NCBI RefSeq assembly: GCF_000412695.1
Contig: NC_021499.1
Location: forward strand, 3,720,001 to 3,784,000
Origin: Pseudomonas resinovorans NBRC 106553
GTDB taxonomy: Bacteria > Pseudomonadota > Gammaproteobacteria > Pseudomonadales > Pseudomonadaceae
Reading direction: 5' to 3'
Length of the DNA stretch: 64,000 nucleotides
Part shown: piece by piece, positions 1-8,360 of the stretch
How the letters are laid out: each line of letters starts with the position of its first letter
Numbering within the stretch: position 1 is the stretch's first letter
The notes under the pieces: model-generated
The model's database searches: none
Told to the model about the DNA's origin: nothing
What the model saw: only the letters and a program-made list of their open reading frames with translations
Program-made: the position numbers and the translations under genes

Positions 1-72
1 GTAATACTTTTTATCGATCAACTATTTCAAAAGTCGTTTTTAAGCGGTAGATTCAGCGGCGTCTCCACCAAA

Positions 73-83
73 TAGTCATACAA
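73..83. promoter_or_regulatory. Candidate FadR/GntR-family operator
   Basis: TAGTCATACAA fits the FadR-subfamily half-palindrome pattern TNGTNNNACNA. It lies just upstream of the ribosome-binding region of the aldonate dehydratase gene, whose downstream neighbour encodes a FadR-type regulator. The motif match is visible; its use as an operator is inference, and a short pattern like this can occur by chance. Confidence 0.4.
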
Positions 84-99
84 TAAGAGTGACCGCGCC

Positions 100-1839
100 A
101 TGACTGAGAAGAAAACCCCGCTCCGCTCCGCCCAGTGGTTCGGCACTGCCGACAAGAACGGCTTCATGTACCGCAGCTGGATGAAGAACCAGGGCATCCC
201 GGACCACGAATTCCAGGGCAAGCCTATCATCGGCATCTGCAACACCTGGTCCGAGCTGACGCCGTGCAACGCCCACTTCCGCAAGATCGCCGAGCACGTG
301 AAGAAAGGCGTGCTGGAAGCCGGCGGTTTCCCGGTGGAGTTCCCGGTCTTCTCCAGTGGCGAGTCCAACCTGCGCCCCACCGCAATGCTCACCCGCAACC
401 TGGCGAGCATGGACGTGGAAGAAGCCATTCGCGGCAACCCGGTGGACGCCGTGGTGCTGCTCACCGGCTGCGACAAGACCACCCCGGCCCTGCTGATGGG
501 CGCGGCCAGCTGCGACGTGCCGGCCATAGTCGTCACCGGCGGGCCGATGCTCAACGGCAAGCACAAGGGCAAGGACATCGGCTCCGGCACCGTGGTCTGG
601 CAGATGCACGAAGCCTACAAGGGCGGCCAGATCAGCCTGGATGAATTCCTCTCCGCCGAGGCCGGCATGTCCCGCTCGGCCGGCACCTGCAACACCATGG
701 GCACCGCCTCCACCATGGCCTGCATGGCCGAGGCGCTGGGCACCTCCCTGCCCCACAACGCGGCCATCCCGGCGGTGGATTCGCGGCGCTACGTGCTCGC
801 CCACCTGTCCGGCATGCGCATCGTCGACATGGTCCACGAAGACCTGCGCCTGTCGAAGATCCTCACCCGCGAAGCCTTCGAGAACGCCATCAAGGTCAAC
901 GCCGCCATCGGCGGTTCCACCAACGCCGTGATCCACCTCAAGGCCATCGCCGGGCGCATCGGCGTCGAGCTGGACCTGGAAGACTGGACCCGCGTCGGCA
1001 AGGGCACCCCGACCCTGGTCGACCTGCAGCCCTCCGGCCGCTTCCTGATGGAAGACTTCTACTACGCCGGCGGCCTGCCCGCGGTGATCCGCCGCCTGGG
1101 CGAAGCCGGCCTGCTGCCCAACCCCGAGGCCCTGACCGCCAACGGCAAGAGCCTCTGGAGCAACTGCCAGGCATCGCCGCAGTACAACGACGAGGTGATC
1201 CGCCCCCTGGACAAGCCCCTGGTGGACGACGGCGGCCTGTGCATCCTGCGCGGCAACCTGTCGCCCCGTGGCGCGGTGCTCAAACCCTCCGCCGCCACCC
1301 CGGAACTGATGCAGCACCGTGGCCGCGCCGTGGTCTTCGAGAACTTCGACGACTACAAGGCGCGCATCGCCGACCCGGACCTGGACGTGGACGAAACCTG
1401 CGTACTGGTGCTGAAGAACGCCGGGCCCAAGGGTTATCCGGGCATGGCCGAGGTGGGCAACATGGGCCTGCCGCCCAAGGTGCTGGCCAAGGGCATCAGC
1501 GACATGGTGCGCATCTCCGACGCGCGCATGAGCGGCACCGCCTACGGCACCGTGGTGCTCCACGTCGCACCGGAAGCGGCGGCCGGCGGCCCCCTGGCGG
1601 CGGTGCGCAATGGAGACTTTATAGAACTGGACTGCGCCAACGGCCGCCTGCACCTGGACATCAGCGACGAGGAACTGGCCGGGCGCCTGGCCGACCTCAA
1701 GCCGGACACCAGCGCGAAGATCTTCGACAGCGGCTACGCCCGTCTCTACGTGGACCACGTGATGCAGGCGGACCAGGGCTGCGACTTCGACTTCCTGGTC
1801 GGTTGCCGCGGCTCGGCCGTTCCGCGCCACTCGCACTGA
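100..1839 (+). CDS. IlvD/Edd-family aldonate dehydratase, L-arabinonate dehydratase-like
   Basis: This 579-residue protein belongs to the IlvD/Edd dehydratases, which remove water from sugar acids to give 2-keto-3-deoxy acids using an Fe-S cluster and Mg2+. Cysteines at 56 (TPCNAHF), 124 (TGCDKTTPA) and 197 (GTCNTMGTAST) lie where the [2Fe-2S] ligands of L-arabinonate dehydratases are found, and the length matches that subgroup. IlvD-type dihydroxyacid dehydratase is less likely, because the neighbours are sugar-acid genes rather than ilv genes. A FadR-type regulator follows on the same strand, and a semialdehyde dehydrogenase and FAH-fold protein 7-10 kb away could complete the route to 2-oxoglutarate. 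Exact substrate (arabinonate, xylonate, galactonate or fuconate) is not decidable from sequence. The upstream 99 bases are AT-rich and hold a candidate operator. Confidence 0.85.
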   Translation: MTEKKTPLRSAQWFGTADKNGFMYRSWMKNQGIPDHEFQGKPIIGICNTWSELTPCNAHFRKIAEHVKKGVLEAGGFPVEFPVFSSGESNLRPTAMLTRNLASMDVEEAIRGNPVDAVVLLTGCDKTTPALLMGAASCDVPAIVVTGGPMLNGKHKGKDIGSGTVVWQMHEAYKGGQISLDEFLSAEAGMSRSAGTCNTMGTASTMACMAEALGTSLPHNAAIPAVDSRRYVLAHLSGMRIVDMVHEDLRLSKILTREAFENAIKVNAAIGGSTNAVIHLKAIAGRIGVELDLEDWTRVGKGTPTLVDLQPSGRFLMEDFYYAGGLPAVIRRLGEAGLLPNPEALTANGKSLWSNCQASPQYNDEVIRPLDKPLVDDGGLCILRGNLSPRGAVLKPSAATPELMQHRGRAVVFENFDDYKARIADPDLDVDETCVLVLKNAGPKGYPGMAEVGNMGLPPKVLAKGISDMVRISDARMSGTAYGTVVLHVAPEAAAGGPLAAVRNGDFIELDCANGRLHLDISDEELAGRLADLKPDTSAKIFDSGYARLYVDHVMQADQGCDFDFLVGCRGSAVPRHSH

Positions 1840-1909
1840 CGCACCCGGGCGCCGGTTGCCCCGGCGCTCCTGTCACGCGCCTCTCCGGATTCGGCAAGGG
1901 AGCGATGCT

Positions 1910-1926
1910 ATGATGCGCGGCATCAT
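1910..1926. promoter_or_regulatory. Perfect dyad overlapping the -10 of the GntR gene
   Basis: ATGATGC, spacer GCG, GCATCAT is a perfect 7-bp inverted repeat 20 bases before the regulator start codon. It overlaps a TATGAT hexamer (1909-1914) that resembles a sigma-70 -10 box. A dyad here could be an autoregulatory operator; that role is inferred from position only, and the sequence differs from the FadR-like site at 73-83. Confidence 0.35.
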
Positions 1927-1946
1927 TTCGGACCTGCGCTTCTCCC

Positions 1947-2669
1947 ATGGATTACCAGACACCCAAGCCCCGCAAGAGCATGCACGCCCGCATCGTCCAG
2001 GAACTGGGCATGCACATCGTTTCCGGCCGCTTCAAGCCCGAGGAGAAGCTGCCCCCGGAAGCGACGCTCTGCGAGGAATACAAGGTCAGCCGGCCGGTAC
2101 TGCGCGAGGCCACGCGCGTGCTCACCGCCAAGGGCCTGGTGTACTCCAGGCCCCGCGTGGGCACCGTGGTGCGTCCGCGCAACGAATGGCACCTGCTGGA
2201 CCCGGACGTCCTCTTCTGGCTGGTGCAGAGCACCCCGCAGACCCAGTTCTTCAACACCCTGGTGGGCGTGCGCCGCATCCTCGAACCGGAGATCGCCGCC
2301 CTCGCGGCGACCACCGCGACCGACGCGGACATCGCCGCCATCGAGGACGCCTACCAGCGCATGGAAGCCGCCCAGACCCGCGAGCAGATGCTGCAACCGG
2401 ACCTGGACTTCCACCGCGCCATTGCCGAAGCCACCCACAACGACCTGCTTGCCTACATGTGCAACATGCTCTCGTTGCCCCTGCGCGAGTCGATCACCGT
2501 CACCAACCTGCGCCCCAATACCCAGCAGCTCAGCCTGCCACGCCACAAGGCGATCCTCACCGCGATCAAGAATCGCGACGCCCTGGGCGCCCGGCACGCC
2601 TCCCTGGTGCAGCTGGACGATACCCGCGTAGCCCTCGATACCGTGATGAACGAACTGACGCCGCTCTAG
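1947..2669 (+). CDS. FadR-subfamily GntR transcriptional regulator
   Basis: This 240-residue regulator has an N-terminal winged helix (about residues 10-75; motif around LPPEATLCEEYKVSRPVLREA) and a C-terminal all-helical FCD domain. The FCD domain binds the effector, often through a metal held by Asp and His residues such as those in LDFHRAI. Such proteins usually repress genes for uptake and breakdown of sugar acids or other small carboxylates. It follows the aldonate dehydratase by about 107 bases and precedes an FAD-linked oxidase, so control of one or both neighbours is likely. The start was chosen as the first ATG giving a complete winged helix. Effector unknown. Confidence 0.85.
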   Translation: MDYQTPKPRKSMHARIVQELGMHIVSGRFKPEEKLPPEATLCEEYKVSRPVLREATRVLTAKGLVYSRPRVGTVVRPRNEWHLLDPDVLFWLVQSTPQTQFFNTLVGVRRILEPEIAALAATTATDADIAAIEDAYQRMEAAQTREQMLQPDLDFHRAIAEATHNDLLAYMCNMLSLPLRESITVTNLRPNTQQLSLPRHKAILTAIKNRDALGARHASLVQLDDTRVALDTVMNELTPL

Positions 2670-2721
2670 CCGGCGGCGCAGCGGTCGCGGGCTACCCTCA
2701 TCCCCTAGCAAGGAGCCCGTG

Positions 2722-4125
2722 ATGACCCAAGCCCCCTCCCCGCGCCAACGCCAGCCGCTGCCCCAGGACCTGGCCGGCGCCCTCGCCGCCCTGCTCGGCG
2801 AGCGTTTCAGCACCGCCGCGGCGGTCTGCGAACACCATGGCCGCGACGAATCCCTCTACGACCCGGTGGCGCCGGATGCCGTGGTCTTCGCCCGCAGCCA
2901 GGACGAGATCAGCGCCATCCTCCGCCTCTGCCACCAGCACCGGGTGCCGGTGATCCCCTACGGCAGCGGCTCCTCCCTGGAAGGCCACCTGCTGGCCGTG
3001 CAGGGCGGCATCAGCCTCGACGTCTCGCAGATGGACCAGGTGCTGGAGTTCCGCCCCGAAGACCTCAGCATCACCGTGCAGCCCGGCATCACCCGCAAGG
3101 CGCTAAACGAATACCTGCGCGCCAGCGGCCTGTTCTTCCCAATCGACCCGGGCGCCGACGCCAGCCTCGGCGGCATGTGCGCCACCCGGGCCTCGGGCAC
3201 CAACGCCGTGCGCTACGGCACCATGCGCGAGAACGTGCTGGGCCTCACCGCCGTGCTGGCCGACGGCCGCGTGCTGCCCACCGGCTCCAGGGCGAAGAAA
3301 TCCTCCGCCGGCTACGACCTGGCGCGGCTGTTCATCGGCAGCGAAGGCACCCTGGGCGTGATCAGCGAAATCACCCTCAAGCTGCACCCGCAGCCAGAAG
3401 CCATCTCCGCCGCCGTATGCAGCTTCGCCAGCGTCGACGAGGCGGTGCGCACGGTGATCGAGACCATCCAGATGGGCGTTCCCGTGGCCCGTGCCGAACT
3501 GGTGGACGCCCTGGCCATCGGCGCGTTGAACCGCCACTTCAAGCTCAGCCTGAACGAAGCCCCCACCCTCTTCCTGGAATTCCACGGCAACGCCAGCAGC
3601 GTCGCCGAGCAGGCGGAAACCGTGCAGGGCCTGGCCGCTGGCAATGGCGGCAGCGGCTTCCAGTGGGCCACCCAGCAGGAGGAACGCAACCGCCTGTGGA
3701 GCGCCCGGCACAACGCCCTGTTCGCCTTCCTCCAGCTCAAGCCCGGCTGCCGCGCCTCAAGCACCGATGTCTGCGTGCCGCTGTCCAGGCTCGCCGAATG
3801 CGTCGCCGGCACCGAGCAGGACCTGCGCCAGTCCAGCATCCCGGCACCGATCTTCGGCCATGTGGGCGACGGCAACTTCCACGTCTGCCTGCTGCTGGAC
3901 CCGGACAACCCGGCCGAAGTGGAAGAAGCCGAACGGCTCAACCGCGCCATCGTCCAGCGCGCCCTGGCCGTCGGCGGCACCTGCACCGGCGAGCACGGCG
4001 TGGGCCTGCACAAGATGGACTTCCTGCTGGAAGAACACGGCTTGGTTGCCATCGACACCATGCGCGCCATCAAGCAGGCCCTGGACCCGCTGAACCTGAT
4101 GAACCCCGGCAAGATCTTCCGCTGA
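2722..4125 (+). CDS. FAD-linked 2-hydroxyacid dehydrogenase (D-lactate dehydrogenase/GlcD-like)
   Basis: This protein of about 467 residues is a vanillyl-alcohol-oxidase-type flavoprotein. An N-terminal PCMH FAD-binding domain carries YGSGSSLEGH and an IDPGADASLGGM stretch, and the C-terminal cap domain ends in LMNPGKIF. Members oxidise D-lactate, glycolate or D-2-hydroxyglutarate and pass electrons to cytochrome or quinone. GTG (2719) and ATG (2722) are adjacent; ATG was chosen because AGGAG at 2711-2715 sits 6 bases away. It lies 49 bases after the GntR gene, so co-transcription is plausible. Among sugar-acid genes it may oxidise a hydroxyacid intermediate, but the substrate cannot be assigned. 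Confidence 0.8.
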   Translation: MTQAPSPRQRQPLPQDLAGALAALLGERFSTAAAVCEHHGRDESLYDPVAPDAVVFARSQDEISAILRLCHQHRVPVIPYGSGSSLEGHLLAVQGGISLDVSQMDQVLEFRPEDLSITVQPGITRKALNEYLRASGLFFPIDPGADASLGGMCATRASGTNAVRYGTMRENVLGLTAVLADGRVLPTGSRAKKSSAGYDLARLFIGSEGTLGVISEITLKLHPQPEAISAAVCSFASVDEAVRTVIETIQMGVPVARAELVDALAIGALNRHFKLSLNEAPTLFLEFHGNASSVAEQAETVQGLAAGNGGSGFQWATQQEERNRLWSARHNALFAFLQLKPGCRASSTDVCVPLSRLAECVAGTEQDLRQSSIPAPIFGHVGDGNFHVCLLLDPDNPAEVEEAERLNRAIVQRALAVGGTCTGEHGVGLHKMDFLLEEHGLVAIDTMRAIKQALDPLNLMNPGKIFR

Positions 4126-4324
4126 ATACCGCCGCACGCCCGCCAAGGGCGTGCACTCCCCCTTTGCCAATGTTGACCGACCGTTCAGCTCGTCGGCCCA
4201 CCCCGCCCCTGTCATGAAATGAAAATCCGCTGTCGCGGGATGAGAGGCGACCGGCCCGGTTGCGCCCTTAGAGTCGGCGCCAACCACCGCAGGCCGGGCC
4301 CCGCCCGGAAACACGAGAGCCTCC

Positions 4325-6118
4325 ATGAGCAGATCCACCCCCACGAGCCAGACCGCCACCACCACCAAGCGCCCCCCGGCCACCGGCCGGAAGCGTCGCG
4401 CTCGCAAGGATGGCGATCTCCCGGAAAACACCTATCAGCACGAGCTGATCGGCACGGCAAGCAACCAGACCCTGGCCGGCAACCCGCTGGTGAGCGTGCG
4501 CGCGGCGGACCTGGCCGGCTCGGCCGGCTACCTGCTGAAAGCCCTGGGCAAGTCGCCGCTCAAGGCCGGCGCCCACCTGGGCGGCTACCTGAAGGAGCTG
4601 CGCGCCATCGTCGGCGGCAACTCCAGCGTTGCGCCGGACCCGAAGGACAAGCGCTTCGCCGATCCGGCCTGGCAATCCAACGCCTTCCTGCGCGCACTGC
4701 TGCAGAGCTACCTGGCCGGGCAAAGCGAGTTGAACCGCTTCATCGAATCCACCAACCTGGCCCCGCTGGAAAAGAGCCGCGCCCAGTTCGTCGCCGCGTT
4801 GCTGGCCGACGCGCTGGCCCCGAGCAACTCGCCGCTGACCAATCCGGCGGCGCTGCGCAAGCTGGTGGACACCGGCGGCATGAGCCTGGCCAGGGGCATC
4901 CGCCAGTTCGGCCGGGATGTGCTGGACAACCGGGGGCTGCCGGCGCAAGTGGACAGCACGCCGTTCAAGGTCGGGGAAAACATCGCCACGGCCAAGGGCG
5001 AGGTGGTGTTCCGCAACGAGATGTTCGAGCTGCTGCAGTTCGCGCCCACCACCGAAAACGTCTACGCCCGGCCCCTGGTGATGTCGCCGCCGCAGATCAA
5101 CAAGTACTACGCCATCGACCTGTCGCCTGAGAAAAGCCTGATCCAGTGGATCCAGGACAGTGGCGTGAACCTCTTCGTCATCAGCTGGCGCAACCCCACC
5201 AGCGAGCACCGCGACTGGGGCCTGTCCGACTACGCGCTGTGCCTCGACCAGGCCGTGAACGTGGCGCGCCGCATCACCGGCAGCCCCGACGTGAACATGT
5301 GGGGTTCCTGCTCGGGCGGCATCACCCTGGCGGCCTACCTGGGCTGGCTGGCGGCCCGTGGCGAAGGCCACAAGGTGGCCAACACCAGCTGGGCGGTGTG
5401 CGTGCTGGACATGCCGTCGGCACTGGACGACACCACCCTCGGCCTGTTCACCACCCCGGCCGCCCTGCGCGCGGCCAAGGCCAGCTCGCGGCGCAAGGGC
5501 GTGCTGAGCGGCCAGGACATGGCGCGCATGTTCGCCTGGATGCGGCCCAACGACCTGATCTGGAACTACTGGGTCAACAACTACCTGCTGGGCAACAAGC
5601 CGCCGGCCTTCGACATCCTCGCCTGGAACAACGACACCACGCGCCTGCCGGCCCAGCTCCACGCGGACTACCTCGACCTGGTCCAGCAGAACCCCTACAG
5701 CAACCCGGGCACCCTGGAGATCGCCGGCGAGTCCATCGACATGACCCGGGTGAAGGTGGGCGCCTATGTGGTGGGCGGCACCACCGACCACATCACCCCC
5801 TGGCAGGGCTGCTACGGCACCGCCCGGCTGTTTGGCGACGACGCGACCTACGTGCTGTCCAACGCCGGCCACCTGCAGAGCCTGGTGAACCCGCCGGGCA
5901 ACCCCAAGTCGTTCTACTACGCGGCACCCGCCGCCGCCGAGAACCCGGAAACCTGGCTGCAGAACGCCGGTGAGCGCCAGCAAGGCAGCTGGTGGCCCCA
6001 TTGGCGCGAATGGATCGGCCAGCGCTCGGGCGACAGCCTGCCGGCGCCGAAGAAGCTGGGTTCGCGCAAGTACCCGCCCCTCTGCCCCGCGCCCGGCACC
6101 TACGTCATGGAGCGTTAA
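4325..6118 (+). CDS. phaC: Class II poly(3-hydroxyalkanoate) synthase, stand-alone
   Basis: This 597-residue enzyme polymerises medium-chain 3-hydroxyacyl-CoA into PHA granules in the cytoplasm. The lipase-like box GSCSGG holds the nucleophile Cys329; Asp488 (TTDHITPW) and His516 (NAGHLQS) complete the triad. The alpha/beta-hydrolase core and the C-terminal PAPGTYV stretch are typical of pseudomonad class II synthases. Those enzymes are usually about 560 residues; the extra length here is a basic, Thr/Arg-rich N-terminus. The usual neighbours phaZ, a second phaC, phaD and phaI/F are absent, so this is a solitary copy rather than the main pha cluster. A terminator-like hairpin follows 20 bases after the stop. 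Confidence 0.9.
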   Translation: MSRSTPTSQTATTTKRPPATGRKRRARKDGDLPENTYQHELIGTASNQTLAGNPLVSVRAADLAGSAGYLLKALGKSPLKAGAHLGGYLKELRAIVGGNSSVAPDPKDKRFADPAWQSNAFLRALLQSYLAGQSELNRFIESTNLAPLEKSRAQFVAALLADALAPSNSPLTNPAALRKLVDTGGMSLARGIRQFGRDVLDNRGLPAQVDSTPFKVGENIATAKGEVVFRNEMFELLQFAPTTENVYARPLVMSPPQINKYYAIDLSPEKSLIQWIQDSGVNLFVISWRNPTSEHRDWGLSDYALCLDQAVNVARRITGSPDVNMWGSCSGGITLAAYLGWLAARGEGHKVANTSWAVCVLDMPSALDDTTLGLFTTPAALRAAKASSRRKGVLSGQDMARMFAWMRPNDLIWNYWVNNYLLGNKPPAFDILAWNNDTTRLPAQLHADYLDLVQQNPYSNPGTLEIAGESIDMTRVKVGAYVVGGTTDHITPWQGCYGTARLFGDDATYVLSNAGHLQSLVNPPGNPKSFYYAAPAAAENPETWLQNAGERQQGSWWPHWREWIGQRSGDSLPAPKKLGSRKYPPLCPAPGTYVMER

Positions 6119-6138
6119 GGCGCCCGTGCCTCAAGCAG

Positions 6139-6168
6139 AAACCCACGTACTCCGTGGGTTTCCGTGTT
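6139..6168 (+). terminator. Rho-independent terminator after phaC
   Basis: AAACCCACG, loop TACTC and CGTGGGTTT form a perfect 9-bp stem, followed by a T-rich run ending in GTTTT. It sits between the convergent phaC and amidase genes and could serve both strands. Confidence 0.75.
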
Positions 6169-6198
6169 TTCCAGAGGCGCGCGGCTGACAGCCGGCGA

Positions 6199-7911
6199 TC
6201 AGTTGCCCGAGGACAATGCCGGGGTGCGCGGCGGGATCATCCGCTTCGACCCGGTCGACTCGAACGCCGATGCCAGGTGCAGCAGGGACGAGTCGTCGTA
6301 GGCGCGACCGGCGAAGGTCAGCCCGACGGGCATGCCGATATCCGCCATGATCCCCATCGGCACCGTCACCGTGGGCACACCCAGGTGGCGCACCGCCAGG
6401 TTGCCGTTGGCCACCCAGACCCCATTGCTCCAGGCGATATCCGCGGACGCCGGATCGACATCGGCGTTCGCCGGACCAACGTCGGCCACGGTCGGGAAGA
6501 TCACGGCGTCGAGGCCCAGGCGGTCCATCCACTCTTCCAGGTCGATGCGCCGCGTCTGCTCCAGGCCACGCAGGCCGTCGGGCAGGGTGGGAATCTGGTC
6601 CCAGGGGGTGATGCCGCGCTCGGCCATGCGCACGTACTCATCCATGCCCGCGGCCAGGTCGCCCTCGCGGTTCGGCAGGGTGCCCGGGTCGTGGGGGAAA
6701 ATCTGCGGCCCGTCCACGTCCACCAGGCGGTTCAAGGCAGGATCGCCGTTGGCCCGCAGGAAATCATCGAAGGCCCAGGCGCTCAGGTCCCAGAGTTCGT
6801 GATGGAGGAACTCCTTGGAGACCAGGCCACGGGTGAACACCGTCGGCGCGCCGGGACGGTCGCCCTCGCAATTGGAAACCAGCGGGAAATCCACCTCCAC
6901 CACCTCGGCACCGGCGGCTTCGAGCGCCTGGCGAGCCTGTTGCCAGAGGTCGATCACCGCCGGACGGGTGTTGATCCGCTGCCCGGTCGGCCCGCCGATG
7001 CCGGGCGCCTCGCTGGTGCCCGCCTCGGGGTCGGCGTTGATGAACATGCGCGGCACGCCAAAGCGTTTCCCCGCCAGGGCGTCGGCCTTGGCGGCCAGCG
7101 CCGGGTAGGAGGCCGGGCGCACGGAGGCGACGCTGGGAATGGGCACCCAGGGTTGCAGGCGCCACAGGTCGCCCCGGGTGTCGGGGTCGTCAGCCACCAC
7201 CACGTCGAGCACTTCGAGGAGGTCGGCCATGGTCCTGGCGTAGGGCACCACGACGTCCATGGTCGGGGTCAACGGCCAGTTGCCGCGCACCGAGATCACC
7301 CCACGCGAGGGCGTGTAGGCGCACAGGCCGTTGTTCGAGGCAGGCCCGCGCCCGCTCGACCAGGTTTCCTCGGCGAGACCGAAGGCGGAGAAGCTGGCCG
7401 CCGTCGCGGTACCGGCGCCGTTCGACGAGCCGGAGGCGAAGGGCGCGGTGAGGTAGTCAGCGTTGTACGGGCTCTCCGCGCGGCCGTAGACGCCGCGCTG
7501 CATGCCGCCGTTGGCCATGGGCGGCATGTTGGTCTTGCCCAGGCAGATCGCGCCCGCAGCGCGCAGGCGCTCGATGGTGAAGGCATCGCGATGGGCGACG
7601 AGCTTGGCGAATGCCGGGCTGCCGGAAGCGGCCGTGAGCCCCTTCACCAGGTAGCTGTCCTTGGCCGTGTAGGGGATACCGTCGAGCGGCCCGAGCAACT
7701 CGCCCCGCGCCCGGCGGGCGTCGGACGCCTCCGCTTCCTTGAGCGCGTCGGGGTTGCGCACCACCACTGCATTGAGGGCAGTGGGCGTGTCGGGACGGTC
7801 ATAGGCATCGATCCGGGCGAGGTAGGCCTGGACCAGCTCGACGGCCGTGGTGCGACCGGACTCGAGCGCGGCACGCAGCTCGGCAATGGAAACCTCGGTG
7901 ACCTCGATCAT
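6199..7911 (-). CDS. Amidase-signature family hydrolase
   Basis: This 570-residue enzyme has the Ser-cisSer-Lys signature: Lys84 (YTAKDSY), cis-Ser163 (ASGSSNGAG) and probable nucleophile Ser186 (WSSGRGPA). The motifs diverge from the usual GGSSGGS and GGSIRIPA but keep the catalytic residues. It hydrolyses an amide or related bond; the substrate is unknown. The N-terminus has no signal peptide, so it is probably cytosolic. The start codon overlaps the stop of a 22-codon upstream ORF as ATGA (see 7908-7976), and its own ribosome-binding site is weak. It runs convergent with phaC. Confidence 0.8.
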   Translation of the reverse strand: MIEVTEVSIAELRAALESGRTTAVELVQAYLARIDAYDRPDTPTALNAVVVRNPDALKEAEASDARRARGELLGPLDGIPYTAKDSYLVKGLTAASGSPAFAKLVAHRDAFTIERLRAAGAICLGKTNMPPMANGGMQRGVYGRAESPYNADYLTAPFASGSSNGAGTATAASFSAFGLAEETWSSGRGPASNNGLCAYTPSRGVISVRGNWPLTPTMDVVVPYARTMADLLEVLDVVVADDPDTRGDLWRLQPWVPIPSVASVRPASYPALAAKADALAGKRFGVPRMFINADPEAGTSEAPGIGGPTGQRINTRPAVIDLWQQARQALEAAGAEVVEVDFPLVSNCEGDRPGAPTVFTRGLVSKEFLHHELWDLSAWAFDDFLRANGDPALNRLVDVDGPQIFPHDPGTLPNREGDLAAGMDEYVRMAERGITPWDQIPTLPDGLRGLEQTRRIDLEEWMDRLGLDAVIFPTVADVGPANADVDPASADIAWSNGVWVANGNLAVRHLGVPTVTVPMGIMADIGMPVGLTFAGRAYDDSSLLHLASAFESTGSKRMIPPRTPALSSGN

Positions 7912-7976
7912 GCTTGCACCGCCAGCTGCAGGTGGGCGGCACAGGGGACATCACTCATCTCGAAATCGGCGCTCAT
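7908..7976 (-). CDS. Possible 22-residue leader peptide translationally coupled to the amidase
   Basis: The ORF encodes MSADFEMSDVPCAAHLQLAV plus two residues, and its TGA overlaps the amidase ATG (ATGA). A good ribosome-binding site (AGGA, 5 bases before its ATG) precedes it, whereas the amidase start lacks a clear one. That pattern suggests coupled translation or a leader peptide. No family is recognised. It could instead be a chance ORF. Confidence 0.4.
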   Translation of the reverse strand: MSADFEMSDVPCAAHLQLAVQA

Positions 7977-8246
7977 ATCGGTCCTCGTTACACGGCTTGG
8001 CGCGACAGGTTCCGGACTGGAACCTGGGCCAGTGAAGATTCTAGGCGCTCTATTGTGCACCAAGCCGGTGCCGGAGGAAGTGCTAGTGAGCGTCGAGGCG
8101 CGTGCTCTCTGCTCACGCCCACTCAGTGCTTACCGACTGACTAGAGGAGGTGAGGCAACGACACCGCCCCTTCAGGAGGCCGAGTCGCCCGGGAGGGCGA
8201 AACAGAACGCCCAAGCCACTTCGGCAATGAGCCTAACAACGGTATT

Positions 8247-8360
8247 TCAGCCTTCTCTCAAAAACATACCAATGAGGCACAAACCCACGATAAGCAGCAA
8301 CCCCCCCACCCAACGCAGCCAACCATCGCCGCGCCAGGTGGAGGTTTCAGCGTTCCCCCC
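8247..8360 (-). other. Hydrophobic ORF remnant in frame after the semialdehyde dehydrogenase stop
   Basis: Directly after the dehydrogenase TAA, the same frame stays open for 37 codons and then ends in TGA. The peptide contains a predicted transmembrane stretch, VGGLLLIVGLCLIGMFL, ending in REG. No ATG lies in frame before the hydrophobic part, and the segment contains runs of six G and seven G on the coding strand. It could be a small membrane protein with a non-ATG start, a readthrough tail, or a gene damaged by an indel in a homopolymer. The rest of the gap (7977-8246) shows nothing I can name. Confidence 0.3.

Noticed and set aside
4126..4324. Sigma-54 promoter upstream of phaC
   Set aside because: No GG-N10-GC arrangement with a TGGCAC-like -24 could be found.
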